A DNA stretch of 64,000 bases from Flavobacteriales bacterium UBA852 (GTDB lineage Bacteria; Bacteroidota; Bacteroidia; Flavobacteriales_E; Vicingaceae): NCBI GenBank assembly GCA_002295925.1, contig DBGO01000008.1:1-64000 (forward strand), in the 5' to 3' direction. Under the pieces are notes generated by a model, which was not told the origin of the DNA, did not search any database, and saw only the letters and a program-made list of their open reading frames with translations. Shown here in pieces: positions 9,808 through 18,101 of this stretch; position 1 is the first letter of the stretch; every line of letters begins with the position of its first letter. The position numbers and the translations under genes were made by a program.

Positions 9808-11943
9808 ATGAAAAAAATAGTTACATCTGTTTTAGCTTTTATGGGGATGTTTTCCATTAGCGGAATACAATCTCAAACCATAGTTACCACAACACCTCAA
9901 TTTCGTAATGTAGTGTTGGAAGAATATACTGGGATTCATTGTACTTATTGTCCTGATGGACACAAACGAGCCAAGCAATTGGCAGCCGATTATCCAGGCA
10001 GAGTGGTATTGTTGAATATTCACCAAGGTGGATACGCCGTTCCTTCAGGCAATGAACCTGATTTTCGTACCCCTTGGGGTGACCCGTTGGCTGCACAAAC
10101 CAATTTAACCGGTTATCCGTGTGGTACAGTGAATCGACATGTGTTCCCGGGGCACGAACAAACTGCCGGTGGTACTGCAATGGGACGTGGAGATTGGGCG
10201 CAAGTTGCTCCTGAAATATTAAGTGATATTTCTCCGGTAAATATTGGAGCAACCACTTCTTACAACAGTTCAACCAATGAATTGACAATTACCGTTGAGG
10301 CATATTATACAGGCAATGCGGCAAATGATACAAACTTTATCAATGTGGCATTAACACAAGATTCGGTATGGGGACCACAAACCGGAGCTTCTTCTTACAA
10401 TCCCGATGATTGGATTAACGGACAATACAATCATTTGCACATGTTTCGCGAATTTTTAACCGGACAATGGGGCGATACCATTACATCTACCACAGCCGGT
10501 TCCGTTTTCACAAAAACATATACTTTAACAGTTCCTGCTGATTTTTATGGAATTCCTTTCGATATTAATAATTGCGAAGTTGCCGTATATGTTACAGAAA
10601 CCACTCAAGAAGTGCTTACCGGAATACAAGTGCCGATTAATGCGGTTGATGACGGAAATCACGCTCCCTATTACGGAAGTTTTACAAATGTAGCCAATGA
10701 AGTATTAGATGCATCTTTCGGAAATACAGTGTCTTTCAATATGAATTTTGCTTCTTCATTGAGCGGAAATAATGATTTTGTTGTGAACCTTTCAACCGAT
10801 GCACCTGCCGGATGGACAGAGAATTTTTCTATAGGTGCAAATACCTATACATCACAAGATACTATTACAGTTGCCGGAACTTCACCTCTTGCTGTTACAG
10901 TAAATGTAACACCCGATAATACACCCAAAATTGCTACTTATACATTATCTTTTTGGCCTGTAAACGACCCCAATAACAAAGTGGTGCAAAAAATGTATGT
11001 TGTAAGTGGAGTAACCGATGTTGTTGTAGATGGAAGCGGTGCTTGGGGAGATGGAAAATCTTATGATTGGACCTCTTTGTATATGGATGGTTTAGCTTAT
11101 GCTTCTAATACTACTTATGATTCCACTAGTGCTGAGGTAATGGTTAAAGCAATTACCTCCGGACAGTTCTCAGGTGTGAACAATATTTATATGAATGTAG
11201 GATGGACATTCCCTTCATTTTCGGATGCTGATGCCAATGCATTAATGACTTTTATGGATAATGGCGGAAATGTAATGGTTTGTGGGCAAGATATTGCTTG
11301 GGATATTATGAGTGGAAGTGGTTATGGAACATCTGTAACGCAAAATTTATTTACCAATTATTTCCATGCTTCTTATGTAAGCGACGGAAGCACTGCCAAT
11401 AACCTTATCAATGCCGATGTTTCAGATGTTATCTTTGGAGATTTAGGTTCGTCTGCAGTAATAGATACTTATAACGGAAATATGTATCCTGACCAAATAA
11501 GTCCGGTTAATGGAGCTTCAAGTATTTTCCAATACAATAATTCGGCTTCTAAAATTTCCGGAGTTCGTTATACAAACGGAACTTATAAATTAGTGTATAT
11601 TGGAATAGGAATGGAGCAAGTTTCTGATGTCGCTGTTCGTAAAAGCATTATTAAACGAGCGCACGATTGGTTTTACGGAATTGTAAACAGTGTAAATGAA
11701 AATAATCCATTGTTTACAAATGTTGATATTTATCCTGTTCCGGCAAATAATGTTTTGACCGTTAAAAATGTTTCAGGGTTTAAAACCTTGGAAATTTTAA
11801 ACGTACTTGGAGAAACAGTTGTGTATCAAAATATCACTGCAAACACAATGCAGGTGGATGTACAAAAATTACCTGCCGGTACTTATTTTGTTAAGCTATC
11901 AAACGGACAATCATTCTTTACTTCAAAAATTATAAAACAATAA
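9808..11943 (+). CDS. Omp28-related T9SS surface protein
   Basis: The product has 711 residues. A signal peptide (1-22) is followed by an Omp28-like domain with the signature VLEEYTGIHCTYCPDGH. The CxxC and the following VVLLNIHQGGY strand resemble a thioredoxin fold. The central part is beta-rich. Residues about 635-711 form a T9SS type A sorting domain (VDIYPVPANN ... LPAGTYFVKL). Omp28 relatives are outer-surface proteins of the phylum, once described as adhesins. The CxxC suggests a possible redox role, but that is inference. An intrinsic terminator follows the stop. Confidence 0.88.
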   Translation: MKKIVTSVLAFMGMFSISGIQSQTIVTTTPQFRNVVLEEYTGIHCTYCPDGHKRAKQLAADYPGRVVLLNIHQGGYAVPSGNEPDFRTPWGDPLAAQTNLTGYPCGTVNRHVFPGHEQTAGGTAMGRGDWAQVAPEILSDISPVNIGATTSYNSSTNELTITVEAYYTGNAANDTNFINVALTQDSVWGPQTGASSYNPDDWINGQYNHLHMFREFLTGQWGDTITSTTAGSVFTKTYTLTVPADFYGIPFDINNCEVAVYVTETTQEVLTGIQVPINAVDDGNHAPYYGSFTNVANEVLDASFGNTVSFNMNFASSLSGNNDFVVNLSTDAPAGWTENFSIGANTYTSQDTITVAGTSPLAVTVNVTPDNTPKIATYTLSFWPVNDPNNKVVQKMYVVSGVTDVVVDGSGAWGDGKSYDWTSLYMDGLAYASNTTYDSTSAEVMVKAITSGQFSGVNNIYMNVGWTFPSFSDADANALMTFMDNGGNVMVCGQDIAWDIMSGSGYGTSVTQNLFTNYFHASYVSDGSTANNLINADVSDVIFGDLGSSAVIDTYNGNMYPDQISPVNGASSIFQYNNSASKISGVRYTNGTYKLVYIGIGMEQVSDVAVRKSIIKRAHDWFYGIVNSVNENNPLFTNVDIYPVPANNVLTVKNVSGFKTLEILNVLGETVVYQNITANTMQVDVQKLPAGTYFVKLSNGQSFFTSKIIKQ

Positions 11944-11973
11944 TTATAGAATTAACTAATTTTAATGATTAAT

Positions 11974-11997
11974 AAAGGAGGCAATTGCCTCCTTTTT
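11974..11997 (+). terminator. Intrinsic terminator after the Omp28-like gene
   Basis: A perfect 11-bp palindrome (arms AAAGGAGGCAA and TTGCCTCCTTT) runs straight into T residues, 30 bp after the stop. It ends 18 bp before the next gene's ATG, so it also insulates that gene. Confidence 0.8.
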
Positions 11998-11998
11998 G

Positions 11999-12006
11999 TA
12001 TTTTTG
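11999..12006 (+). promoter_or_regulatory. Candidate -7 box for the EI24-mqnA-xer-hpf operon
   Basis: TATTTTTG fits the Bacteroidetes -7 form TAnnTTTG and sits right after the terminator hairpin. The ATG at 12015 lies only 8 bp past the box, which predicts an almost leaderless message. No clear TTTG at -33 is visible, since that region is inside the hairpin. Confidence 0.4.
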
Positions 12007-12014
12007 ATAAAGAA

Positions 12015-12815
12015 ATGGATAAGTTTTTTCAAGATATAGCTTTAGGATTAAACACGTACTTTAGAGCCATCGGGTTTATTTTTAAATACAATTTATGGGG
12101 GTATTTCTTTGTTCCCATAGCCATAAACTTGCTGTTGTTTATTTTTGGTATTTATGGCGTTGGCTATTTAACCGATGCATTACAAGACTATTTATTAAAC
12201 CTTACAACACTTGATGCTGCCGAATTTTGGGGAGCCGAATATCTTAAATCGCTGATGTCGGGCGTAATTTGGATAATATTAAAGGTTGTTTTTTTCTTGT
12301 CTTTTACATACTTGGGCGGATACATGACTTTAATTATAATGTCACCTTTTTTGGCATTATTGAGCGAAAAAACCGAAGAAATTCTTACAGGCAATCATTA
12401 TCCGTTTAATCCCGACCAGTTGGTACGTGATATAGTTCGTGGTGTTGCCATTGCATTGCGTAATATGTTCATAGAAACCGGATATGTGATTTTGGCTTTT
12501 ATTTTAAGTTTTATTCCTATAATAAATATAGCGGCACAAATCGCGCTTTTTTTTATATCGTCCTACTTTTATGGCTTTTCATTTATAGATTATACTAATG
12601 AGCGCCGTCGGTTATCGGTAAAACAAAGTGTAGCATTTATAAGACAAAATAAAGGAGTAGCTGTTACCAATGGTGCAGTATTTTCTTTATTGTTAATGAT
12701 ACCCTTTTGCGGATACAGCTTAGCCGGATTTGGCGCAATAATTTCAGTAGTGGCGGCAACATTGGCTATACATCAAAAAGTGGATTTAAGAAAAAAAGAT
12801 AATGAAAGAGTATAA
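12015..12815 (+). CDS. EI24/CysZ-family membrane protein
   Basis: The product has 266 residues and several long hydrophobic helices. The layout resembles the EI24 family (CysZ, YggA): an N-terminal DIALGLNTYFRAIGF segment and a C-terminal half with FSFIDYTNERRRLS. CysZ is a sulfate permease in enterobacteria; the function of relatives in this phylum is not established, so the symbol is left empty. I chose ATG 12015. The frame extends upstream to a TTG at 11985, but that lies inside the terminator hairpin. The gene overlaps mqnA by 14 bp, so the two are probably co-translated. Confidence 0.78.
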   Translation: MDKFFQDIALGLNTYFRAIGFIFKYNLWGYFFVPIAINLLLFIFGIYGVGYLTDALQDYLLNLTTLDAAEFWGAEYLKSLMSGVIWIILKVVFFLSFTYLGGYMTLIIMSPFLALLSEKTEEILTGNHYPFNPDQLVRDIVRGVAIALRNMFIETGYVILAFILSFIPIINIAAQIALFFISSYFYGFSFIDYTNERRRLSVKQSVAFIRQNKGVAVTNGAVFSLLLMIPFCGYSLAGFGAIISVVAATLAIHQKVDLRKKDNERV

Positions 12816-13563
12816 TGTCTCGGCAGTTTCGTACAGCAATACATGGCCATTTATTTATGGGTTGAAAAAGTCTAACCTTCCTGTGAAGTTAAATTTGGCA
12901 ATGCCTTCATTATGTGCCGAAAATTTCAAAAATAATCTGGCAGATGTAGCTTTGGTACCTGTAGGGGCATTGACCGAATTATCCGGTTATCATATCTTTT
13001 CTGATTATTGCATTGGTGCCGAAAACAAAGTACGTACCGTTACCTTAATGAGTCAAGTGCCGTTGAATGAAATTACCGACATAGCCCTGGATTATCAATC
13101 TAAAACATCGGTGAGACTTGCAAAATTACTAGCCGAAAAATATTGGAAAATAAAACCCGAATTTCGTCAAGCATCAAAAGGTTACGAAAAACAAATAACC
13201 GATACATCGGCAGCAGTAATTATTGGCGACCGTGTATTTGAGCATGAAAATAATGTAAAATACATTTTTGATTTATCCGAAGAATGGTATAATTGGAAAA
13301 AATTACCTTTTGTTTTTGCCGTTTGGATAGCACGAAACAATGTCCCCAAAGAAGTTCTTCAACAAATAAATAAGGCATTGGAGTATGGGGTTGAAAATAT
13401 CAATCCGTCCATAGATGAATTTTTTAACCAAGAAGTATCGTCAATGAATAAAAATACAATTACAAAATATTTGCATCAAAATATTAAATATAATTTTAAT
13501 GAAACTATGCAACAAAGCATCCGTATATTTTTAAAAGAGCAAGAAGAGCTCTCTATCATCTGA
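12802..13563 (+). CDS. mqnA: Chorismate dehydratase MqnA (futalosine pathway)
   Basis: The product has 253 residues. MqnA removes water from chorismate to give 3-enolpyruvyl-benzoate, the first step of the futalosine route to menaquinone. The sequence has the family's opening VSAVSYSNTWPF, then ADVALVPVGAL and a periplasmic-binding-protein-like two-lobe layout. The related MqnD has a different opening, so MqnA is preferred. No other menaquinone genes are in this window. It overlaps the upstream membrane-protein gene by 14 bp and lies 4 bp before the recombinase gene. MqnA implies a quinone-based respiratory chain. Confidence 0.88.
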   Translation: MKEYNVSAVSYSNTWPFIYGLKKSNLPVKLNLAMPSLCAENFKNNLADVALVPVGALTELSGYHIFSDYCIGAENKVRTVTLMSQVPLNEITDIALDYQSKTSVRLAKLLAEKYWKIKPEFRQASKGYEKQITDTSAAVIIGDRVFEHENNVKYIFDLSEEWYNWKKLPFVFAVWIARNNVPKEVLQQINKALEYGVENINPSIDEFFNQEVSSMNKNTITKYLHQNIKYNFNETMQQSIRIFLKEQEELSII

Positions 13564-13567
13564 TTTT

Positions 13568-14449
13568 ATGGATAAATACATTCAACTTTTTATACAACAT
13601 CTTCAAAACGAGCGTCGTTTATCGGCTCATACTGTATTGTCTTATCAAAATGATTTATTGCAATTTCAAAAATTTTTGAATACTCAATTCGAAATTTTAC
13701 CCCATAAAGCTCAAGCAGAACATATTCGCTCATGGATGGTAGCATTAAAAGAAAAAGGCATTGCCAACCGAACTATCAATCGAAAAATTGCCACACTGCG
13801 TTCATTTTACAAATTTTTACTCATAACCGACAGAATAAAAACAAATCCTGCCGCAAAAATTATAGCACCTAAAATTGAAAAACGACTGCCGGTATTTGTT
13901 CCCGAAAATGAAATGAAAAACCTGTTTGAATTGATTGAATTTGAAGAATCAGAAAAAGGGTTGAGGGATAAATTGATATTACAACTGTTTTATTTTACCG
14001 GAATGCGCCGCAGCGAATTAATTAATTTGCAAATTACCGATATCGATTTGTATAATCAATCCATTAAAGTATTAGGGAAAAGAAACAAAGAGCGTATCGT
14101 GCCAATTCACCCTACATTAAATGCAACCATACGACAATATTTAAAGCAAAAAGAAATCAACAATTGCCAAACCCCATATTTATTTGAAACAGAAAAACAC
14201 AAACCGCTGAATCCGAGAACCGTTTATACCATTGTAAAAAAATACTTAAATCAAGTAACCACCATCAGTAAACGTTCACCACATATTATACGTCATACAT
14301 TTGCCACACACATGTTAAGCAACGGTGCCGACCTAAACTCGATAAAAGAAATTTTAGGGCACACCAATTTGGCTGCTACTCAGGTATATACACATAACAC
14401 AGTAGAAAAAATAAAAAAAATTCACAAACAAGCCCACCCAAGAGGTTGA
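13568..14449 (+). CDS. xerC: Xer-type tyrosine recombinase (XerC/XerD)
   Basis: The product has 293 residues, the usual length for XerC/D. The N-terminal SAM-like core-binding domain (about 1-95) is followed by the catalytic domain with all expected residues: Arg147 (GMRRSEL), Lys171, His239 and Arg242 (HIIRHTFATHML), His265 (LGHTNL) and Tyr274. Xer proteins resolve chromosome dimers at dif. Co-transcription with mqnA and hpf and the housekeeping context argue against a phage or island integrase. Whether it is XerC or XerD cannot be settled from one paralog. Confidence 0.85.
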   Translation: MDKYIQLFIQHLQNERRLSAHTVLSYQNDLLQFQKFLNTQFEILPHKAQAEHIRSWMVALKEKGIANRTINRKIATLRSFYKFLLITDRIKTNPAAKIIAPKIEKRLPVFVPENEMKNLFELIEFEESEKGLRDKLILQLFYFTGMRRSELINLQITDIDLYNQSIKVLGKRNKERIVPIHPTLNATIRQYLKQKEINNCQTPYLFETEKHKPLNPRTVYTIVKKYLNQVTTISKRSPHIIRHTFATHMLSNGADLNSIKEILGHTNLAATQVYTHNTVEKIKKIHKQAHPRG

Positions 14450-14518
14450 TAGATATTAAAAAAAACAATAACTTTATAATTAATTAACAATAGCTATTAA
14501 CAAGAAAAAATAAGAAAG

Positions 14519-14824
14519 ATGAAAGTAGATGTAAAGATTCATTCAGTGCACTTTGATGCCGACAAAAAATTATTAAACTTCATAGAAGAAAGAGTGAATA
14601 AACTTACCAAGTTCTATGATCATATCATTGATGCAGAAGTAATACTAAAAGTAGAAAAAGGTGCGACACCTGAAAATAAAGTTGCCGAAATTCGTTTAAG
14701 CATTCCCGGAAATGATGCTTTTGCCAAAAAAACATCCAAATCATTTGAAGAGTCAGTAGATTTAGCAATAGAAGCATTACGGCGACAAATAAAAAAACAT
14801 AAAGAAAAAGAAAGAAGTATATAG
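14519..14824 (+). CDS. hpf: Ribosome hibernation promoting factor, short form
   Basis: The product has 101 residues and matches the HPF/RaiA (S30AE) fold: an opening strand VDVKIHSVHFDAD, a helix FIEERVNKLTKFYD, then EVILKVEKG and a final basic helix ALRRQIKKHKEKER. It binds the 30S subunit and inactivates ribosomes in stationary phase. It is a short form without the C-terminal dimerisation domain. It follows the recombinase gene by 69 bp and is the last gene before the tRNA cluster. Confidence 0.88.
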   Translation: MKVDVKIHSVHFDADKKLLNFIEERVNKLTKFYDHIIDAEVILKVEKGATPENKVAEIRLSIPGNDAFAKKTSKSFEESVDLAIEALRRQIKKHKEKERSI

Positions 14825-14911
14825 CTAATTTATTGAAAATGAAAAAAATATGCACACCTGTTAAGTGTGAAGAAAAAAACAGATAAAAAAAATCAAAAAT
14901 ATTTTTTTTGA

Positions 14912-14945
14912 TTTGTTAATAGAATTAAAAAAATTTATACATTTG
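14912..14945 (+). promoter_or_regulatory. Promoter of the tRNA-tuf operon
   Basis: TTTG at 14912-14915 and TACATTTG at 14938-14945 match the Bacteroidetes -33/-7 promoter. The 22-bp spacer is a little longer than the usual 19. The start of transcription would fall at about 14950, within the 5' arm of the hairpin described next. Confidence 0.55.
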
Positions 14946-14974
14946 CAGTCCTTTTAAAAGAGGACTGCTTTTTT
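14945..14974 (+). terminator. Terminator-like hairpin straddling the tRNA operon start
   Basis: GCAGTCC (14945-14951) pairs with GGACTGC (14962-14968), with an internal TTTTAAAA, followed by six T. For transcripts reading through from hpf this is a good intrinsic terminator. For transcripts starting at the promoter here, the 5' arm is only partly transcribed. Confidence 0.6.
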
Positions 14975-14983
14975 ATGCAGCAT

Positions 14984-15057
14984 GCCAGTGTAGCTCAGTT
15001 GGCCAGAGCAGCTGATTTGTAATCAGCGGGTCGGGGGTTCGAATCCCTCCACTGGCT
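14984..15057 (+). tRNA. tRNA-Thr (anticodon TGT)
   Basis: Acceptor GCCAGTG pairs with CACTGGC. The D arm, the anticodon loop TTTGTAA and the T arm with GGTTCGAATCC are all intact. CCA is not encoded. It is the first of four tRNAs before tuf. Confidence 0.95.
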
Positions 15058-15078
15058 CAGGTTCTTTAAAGGAATGTT

Positions 15079-15160
15079 GGGGAGATACTCAAGCGGTCAA
15101 CGAGGACAGACTGTAAATCTGTTGGCTTAGCCTTCGTAGGTTCGAATCCTGCTCTCCCCA
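15079..15160 (+). tRNA. tRNA-Tyr (anticodon GTA)
   Basis: Acceptor GGGGAGA pairs with TCTCCCC. The long variable arm typical of bacterial tRNA-Tyr is present. The anticodon loop is CTGTAAA. Confidence 0.95.
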
Positions 15161-15206
15161 CAAAAAAAATCAAGCCCGAGCGCTTGGTGTACTTAAATAG
15201 CTAAAA

Positions 15207-15280
15207 GCGGGAGTAGCTCAGTTGGCTAGAGCATCAGCCTTCCAAGCTGAGGGTCGCGGGTTCGAATCCCGTTTCCCGCT
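15207..15280 (+). tRNA. tRNA-Gly (anticodon TCC)
   Basis: Acceptor GCGGGAG pairs with TTCCCGC (one G-T pair). The anticodon loop is CTTCCAA and the T arm is standard. Confidence 0.95.
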
Positions 15281-15297
15281 CTTTTAGTTTAAGGTAA

Positions 15298-15369
15298 GCC
15301 GATGTAGCTCAGGGGTAGAGCGCTTCCTTGGTAAGGAAGAGGTCACGGGTTCAAATCCCGTCATTGGCT
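15298..15369 (+). tRNA. tRNA-Thr (anticodon GGT)
   Basis: Acceptor GCCGATG pairs with CATTGGC. The anticodon loop is TTGGTAA. It lies 67 bp before tuf and completes the Thr-Tyr-Gly-Thr set. Confidence 0.95.
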
Positions 15370-15436
15370 CTGCTTTTGTGCTTAGGTATTTTTTAAATGT
15401 GTAAATAATTAAGTTGAATATAAAAATAGAAAACCA

Positions 15437-16624
15437 ATGGCAAAAGAAACATTTCAACGTTCCAAACCACACGTAAATATCGGAACAATTGGTCACGTTG
15501 ACCACGGAAAAACAACGCTAACAGCTGCTATTACAAAAGTATTAGCAAAGCATGGTTTAGCTCAAGAAAAAGATTTTGACGCAATTGATAATGCTCCAGA
15601 AGAAAAAGAAAGAGGTATTACTATTAATACTTCTCACGTGGAGTATGAAACTGCAAATCGTCACTATGCGCACGTAGACTGTCCAGGTCACGCCGACTAC
15701 GTTAAAAACATGGTTACCGGTGCTGCCCAAATGGATGGTGCTATCTTAGTTGTTGCTGCAACAGATGGTCCTATGCCACAAACTCGTGAGCACATCCTTT
15801 TAGGTCGTCAGGTAGGTGTGCCAAGAATCGTTGTATTCTTGAACAAAGTTGATATGGTAGATGACGAAGAATTATTGGAACTTGTAGAGATGGAAGTTCG
15901 TGAATTACTTTCTTTCTACGATTATGATGGAGATAACACTCCTGTAATTAAAGGATCTGCTTTAGGTGCTTTAAATGGTGAAGAAAAATGGGTAAAAACT
16001 GTTGAAGAATTAATGGAAGCAGTTGACAACTGGATTGAGTTACCTGAGCGTGATGTAGATAAGCCATTCTTGATGCCTGTTGAGGATGTATTCTCAATTA
16101 CAGGTCGTGGTACTGTTGCTACAGGACGTATAGAAACAGGTGTTATCAATACCGGAGATGAAGTAGAAATCATTGGTATGGGAGATGAAAAAATGAAATC
16201 AACTGTTACCGGAGTTGAGATGTTTAGAAAAATTCTTGACCGTGGTGAAGCAGGTGATAACGTAGGGTTATTGTTAAGAGGTATTGAGAAAACCGATATC
16301 CGTCGTGGTATGGTTATCGCTAAACCCGGAACAATCACTCCTCATACTGAGTTTAAAGCTGAGGTTTATATCCTTAAAAAAGAAGAAGGTGGACGTCATA
16401 CTCCATTCCACAATAAATACCGTCCTCAATTCTACTTACGTACTACTGACGTAACCGGAGAGATATTCTTGGAAGAAGGTCGTGAAATGGTATTACCTGG
16501 TGATAATGTTACAATTACGGTTAAATTAATTGTGCCTGTAGCATTAAACAAAGGTTTACGTTTCGCAATCCGTGAAGGTGGTAGAACTGTAGGTGCAGGA
16601 CAAATTACTGAAATCTTAAAGTAA
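15437..16624 (+). CDS. tuf: Elongation factor Tu
   Basis: The product has 395 residues. This GTPase delivers aminoacyl-tRNA to the ribosome. G1 GHVDHGKTT, DCPGHADY, NKVD and the C-terminal beta-barrel motif GGRHTPFHNKYRPQFY are all present. It is co-transcribed with four upstream tRNAs, the same arrangement as thrU-tyrU-glyT-thrT-tufB in Escherichia coli. An intrinsic terminator 17 bp after the stop separates it from tRNA-Trp-secE. Confidence 0.98.
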   Translation: MAKETFQRSKPHVNIGTIGHVDHGKTTLTAAITKVLAKHGLAQEKDFDAIDNAPEEKERGITINTSHVEYETANRHYAHVDCPGHADYVKNMVTGAAQMDGAILVVAATDGPMPQTREHILLGRQVGVPRIVVFLNKVDMVDDEELLELVEMEVRELLSFYDYDGDNTPVIKGSALGALNGEEKWVKTVEELMEAVDNWIELPERDVDKPFLMPVEDVFSITGRGTVATGRIETGVINTGDEVEIIGMGDEKMKSTVTGVEMFRKILDRGEAGDNVGLLLRGIEKTDIRRGMVIAKPGTITPHTEFKAEVYILKKEEGGRHTPFHNKYRPQFYLRTTDVTGEIFLEEGREMVLPGDNVTITVKLIVPVALNKGLRFAIREGGRTVGAGQITEILK

Positions 16625-16641
16625 TTTAATAATAAGTTTCT

Positions 16642-16674
16642 AAAAAGGTATTCCATTTCGGAATACCTTTTTTT
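16642..16674 (+). terminator. Intrinsic terminator after tuf
   Basis: The 13-bp stem AAAAAGGTATTCC / GGAATACCTTTTT with an ATTTC loop is followed by more T. It ends the tRNA-tuf transcript. Confidence 0.85.
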
Positions 16675-16683
16675 AGGATTTTA

Positions 16684-16715
16684 TTGTAATATTTCAAAAA
16701 AAGTTTATACTTTTG
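16684..16715 (+). promoter_or_regulatory. Promoter of tRNA-Trp-secE-nusG-rpl-rpo transcript
   Basis: ATTG with its G at 16686, then 21 bp, then TACTTTTG (16708-16715). It lies between the tuf terminator and tRNA-Trp. The sequence just after the box (GCAGCC) resembles that of the other tRNA promoter (GCAGTC). Confidence 0.55.
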
Positions 16716-16744
16716 CAGCCATTAAATAGTAAAAGTATGAATTT

Positions 16745-16817
16745 ACGGGTGTAGCTCAATTGGTAGAGTAGCGGTCTCCAAAACCGTTGGCTGGGAGTTC
16801 GAGTCTCTCCACCCGTG
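16745..16817 (+). tRNA. tRNA-Trp (anticodon CCA)
   Basis: Acceptor ACGGGTG pairs with CACCCGT, discriminator G, anticodon loop CTCCAAA. It lies 16 bp before secE, so it is probably cut from the secE-nusG message. tRNA-Trp between tuf and secE is also known from other phyla. Confidence 0.95.
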
Positions 16818-16833
16818 CAAATATAAAAAGACG

Positions 16834-17028
16834 ATGTCGAAAATAATAGCATATATAGAAGACGCTACCGATGAATTGGTAAACAAGGTATCTTGGCCAA
16901 CGTGGGAAGAGTTACAAAACAGTGCAGTTGTTGTATTGGTAGCATCTGTAATTATAGCATTGGCAATATTTGTTTTAGATAGTGCTTTTAGCTATGTAAT
17001 GAAATTTATTTATTCTTTATTTGCATAA
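16834..17028 (+). CDS. secE: Preprotein translocase subunit SecE
   Basis: The product has 64 residues, the short one-helix form. The amphipathic segment with the conserved ELVNKVSWPTWEEL is followed by one membrane helix (about 32-62). SecE clamps SecY in the inner-membrane translocon. It lies 2 bp before nusG, the near-universal order. Confidence 0.95.
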   Translation: MSKIIAYIEDATDELVNKVSWPTWEELQNSAVVVLVASVIIALAIFVLDSAFSYVMKFIYSLFA

Positions 17029-17030
17029 TA

Positions 17031-17582
17031 ATGAGCGAAGAAACAAAAAAATGGTATGTAGTAAGAGCTATAAGCGGTAAAGAAAAGAAAGTTAAACAGC
17101 TTATAGAAAATGAGATAGTACGTAACGGCTTAGAGCAATACGTATCTCAAATACTTATACCTACCGAAAAAGTATATCAAATCAGAAATGGTAAGAAAAT
17201 AAGTAAAGAAAGAAGTTTCTTCCCCGGATATATATTAGTAGAAGCTGACCTTATTGGTGAAGTACCGCATACAATAAAAAATGTAAATGGCGTAATTGGA
17301 TTTTTAGGCGCCGAAAAAGGTGGAGATCCATTACCTTTACGACAATCAGAAGTGAATAGAATTTTAGGTAAAGTAGATGAGTTGGCAGAAAGCGAAGAAG
17401 AAATTACCATACCATTCTATGTTGGTGAAAATGTTAAAGTTATTGATGGACCGTTTAACGGTTTTTCAGGTGTAATTGAGGAAGTAAACGAAGAAAAGAA
17501 AAAATTAAAAGTAATGGTTAAAATTTTCGGAAGAAAACAACCATTGGAATTAAGCTTTTTACAAGTAGAAAAAGAAAGTTAA
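17031..17582 (+). CDS. nusG: Transcription elongation/termination factor NusG
   Basis: The product has 183 residues: an NGN domain (KWYVVRAISGKEKKV, then FFPGYILVE) and a C-terminal KOW domain (GPFNGFSGVIEEVNEEKKKLKV). It binds RNA polymerase and links it to the ribosome or Rho. A long hairpin follows the stop, before rplK. Confidence 0.97.
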   Translation: MSEETKKWYVVRAISGKEKKVKQLIENEIVRNGLEQYVSQILIPTEKVYQIRNGKKISKERSFFPGYILVEADLIGEVPHTIKNVNGVIGFLGAEKGGDPLPLRQSEVNRILGKVDELAESEEEITIPFYVGENVKVIDGPFNGFSGVIEEVNEEKKKLKVMVKIFGRKQPLELSFLQVEKES

Positions 17583-17585
17583 ACC

Positions 17586-17627
17586 ATACCAAACTTAATG
17601 ATTAAAGCTTCCCATTAAGTAAGGTAT
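17586..17627 (+). promoter_or_regulatory. Hairpin leader before rplK, candidate L1 autoregulatory site
   Basis: ATACC (17586-17590) pairs with GGTAT (17623-17627) and CTTAATG (17594-17600) with CATTAAG (17613-17619). They are separated by a symmetric AAA/TAA internal loop, under a 12-nt apical loop. It fills the nusG-rplK gap. In other bacteria L1 represses the L11-L1 message by binding a looped helix in this place. The function here is inferred from position and shape only. Confidence 0.45.
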
Positions 17628-17644
17628 ATTTAAATAAATAAGCG

Positions 17645-18088
17645 ATGGCTAAAGAAGTAAGTGCATTAATAAAATTACAAATCCGTGGGGGTGCAGCCAA
17701 TCCTTCTCCACCCGTAGGACCTGCATTAGGTGCCAAAGGTGTTAATATTATGGAGTTCTGTAAACAATTCAACGGAAGAACTCAGGATAAAGCAGGTAAA
17801 GTTTTACCGGTAGTTATTACTGTTTATTCTGACAAATCTTTCGATTTTGTTATCAAAACTCCTCCGGCAGCAGTTCAATTAATGGAAGCAGCCAAAATTA
17901 AAAAGGGCTCTCCCGAACCAAACCGTAAAAAAGTAGCTAAAGTTACATGGGATCAAATCAAAGCTATTGCCGAAGATAAGATGCCAGACTTAAACTGCTT
18001 TAAGGTTGAGTCTGCTATGAGAATGGTAGCCGGTACTGCACGTAGCATGGGTATTACAGTTGATGGAGAATTTCCATCTGAAATTTAA
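17645..18088 (+). CDS. rplK: Ribosomal protein L11
   Basis: The product has 147 residues. L11 forms the GTPase-associated centre with 23S rRNA. The characteristic KLQIRGGAANPSPPVGPALG, NIMEFCKQFN and C-terminal GTARSMGI motifs are present. It lies 13 bp before rplA. It may share an L1-controlled leader just upstream. Confidence 0.98.
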   Translation: MAKEVSALIKLQIRGGAANPSPPVGPALGAKGVNIMEFCKQFNGRTQDKAGKVLPVVITVYSDKSFDFVIKTPPAAVQLMEAAKIKKGSPEPNRKKVAKVTWDQIKAIAEDKMPDLNCFKVESAMRMVAGTARSMGITVDGEFPSEI

Positions 18089-18101
18089 AAAATAAAACAA
18101 A

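Noticed and set aside
11985..12014. Upstream TTG start for the EI24-like gene
   Set aside because: It would begin inside the terminator hairpin and adds ten residues unlike the family. ATG 12015 is preferred.
13568..14449. Phage or genomic-island integrase
   Set aside because: Its length, co-transcription with mqnA and hpf, and the lack of any island genes or att repeats around it point to a chromosomal Xer recombinase.
14852..14868. Hairpin CACAC/GTGTG after hpf as its terminator
   Set aside because: The stem is only 5 bp and no T run follows. The stronger hairpin at 14945-14974 is the better candidate.
15922..16338. A 138-codon minus-strand frame inside tuf
   Set aside because: It lies fully within the highly conserved EF-Tu gene and has no family features.
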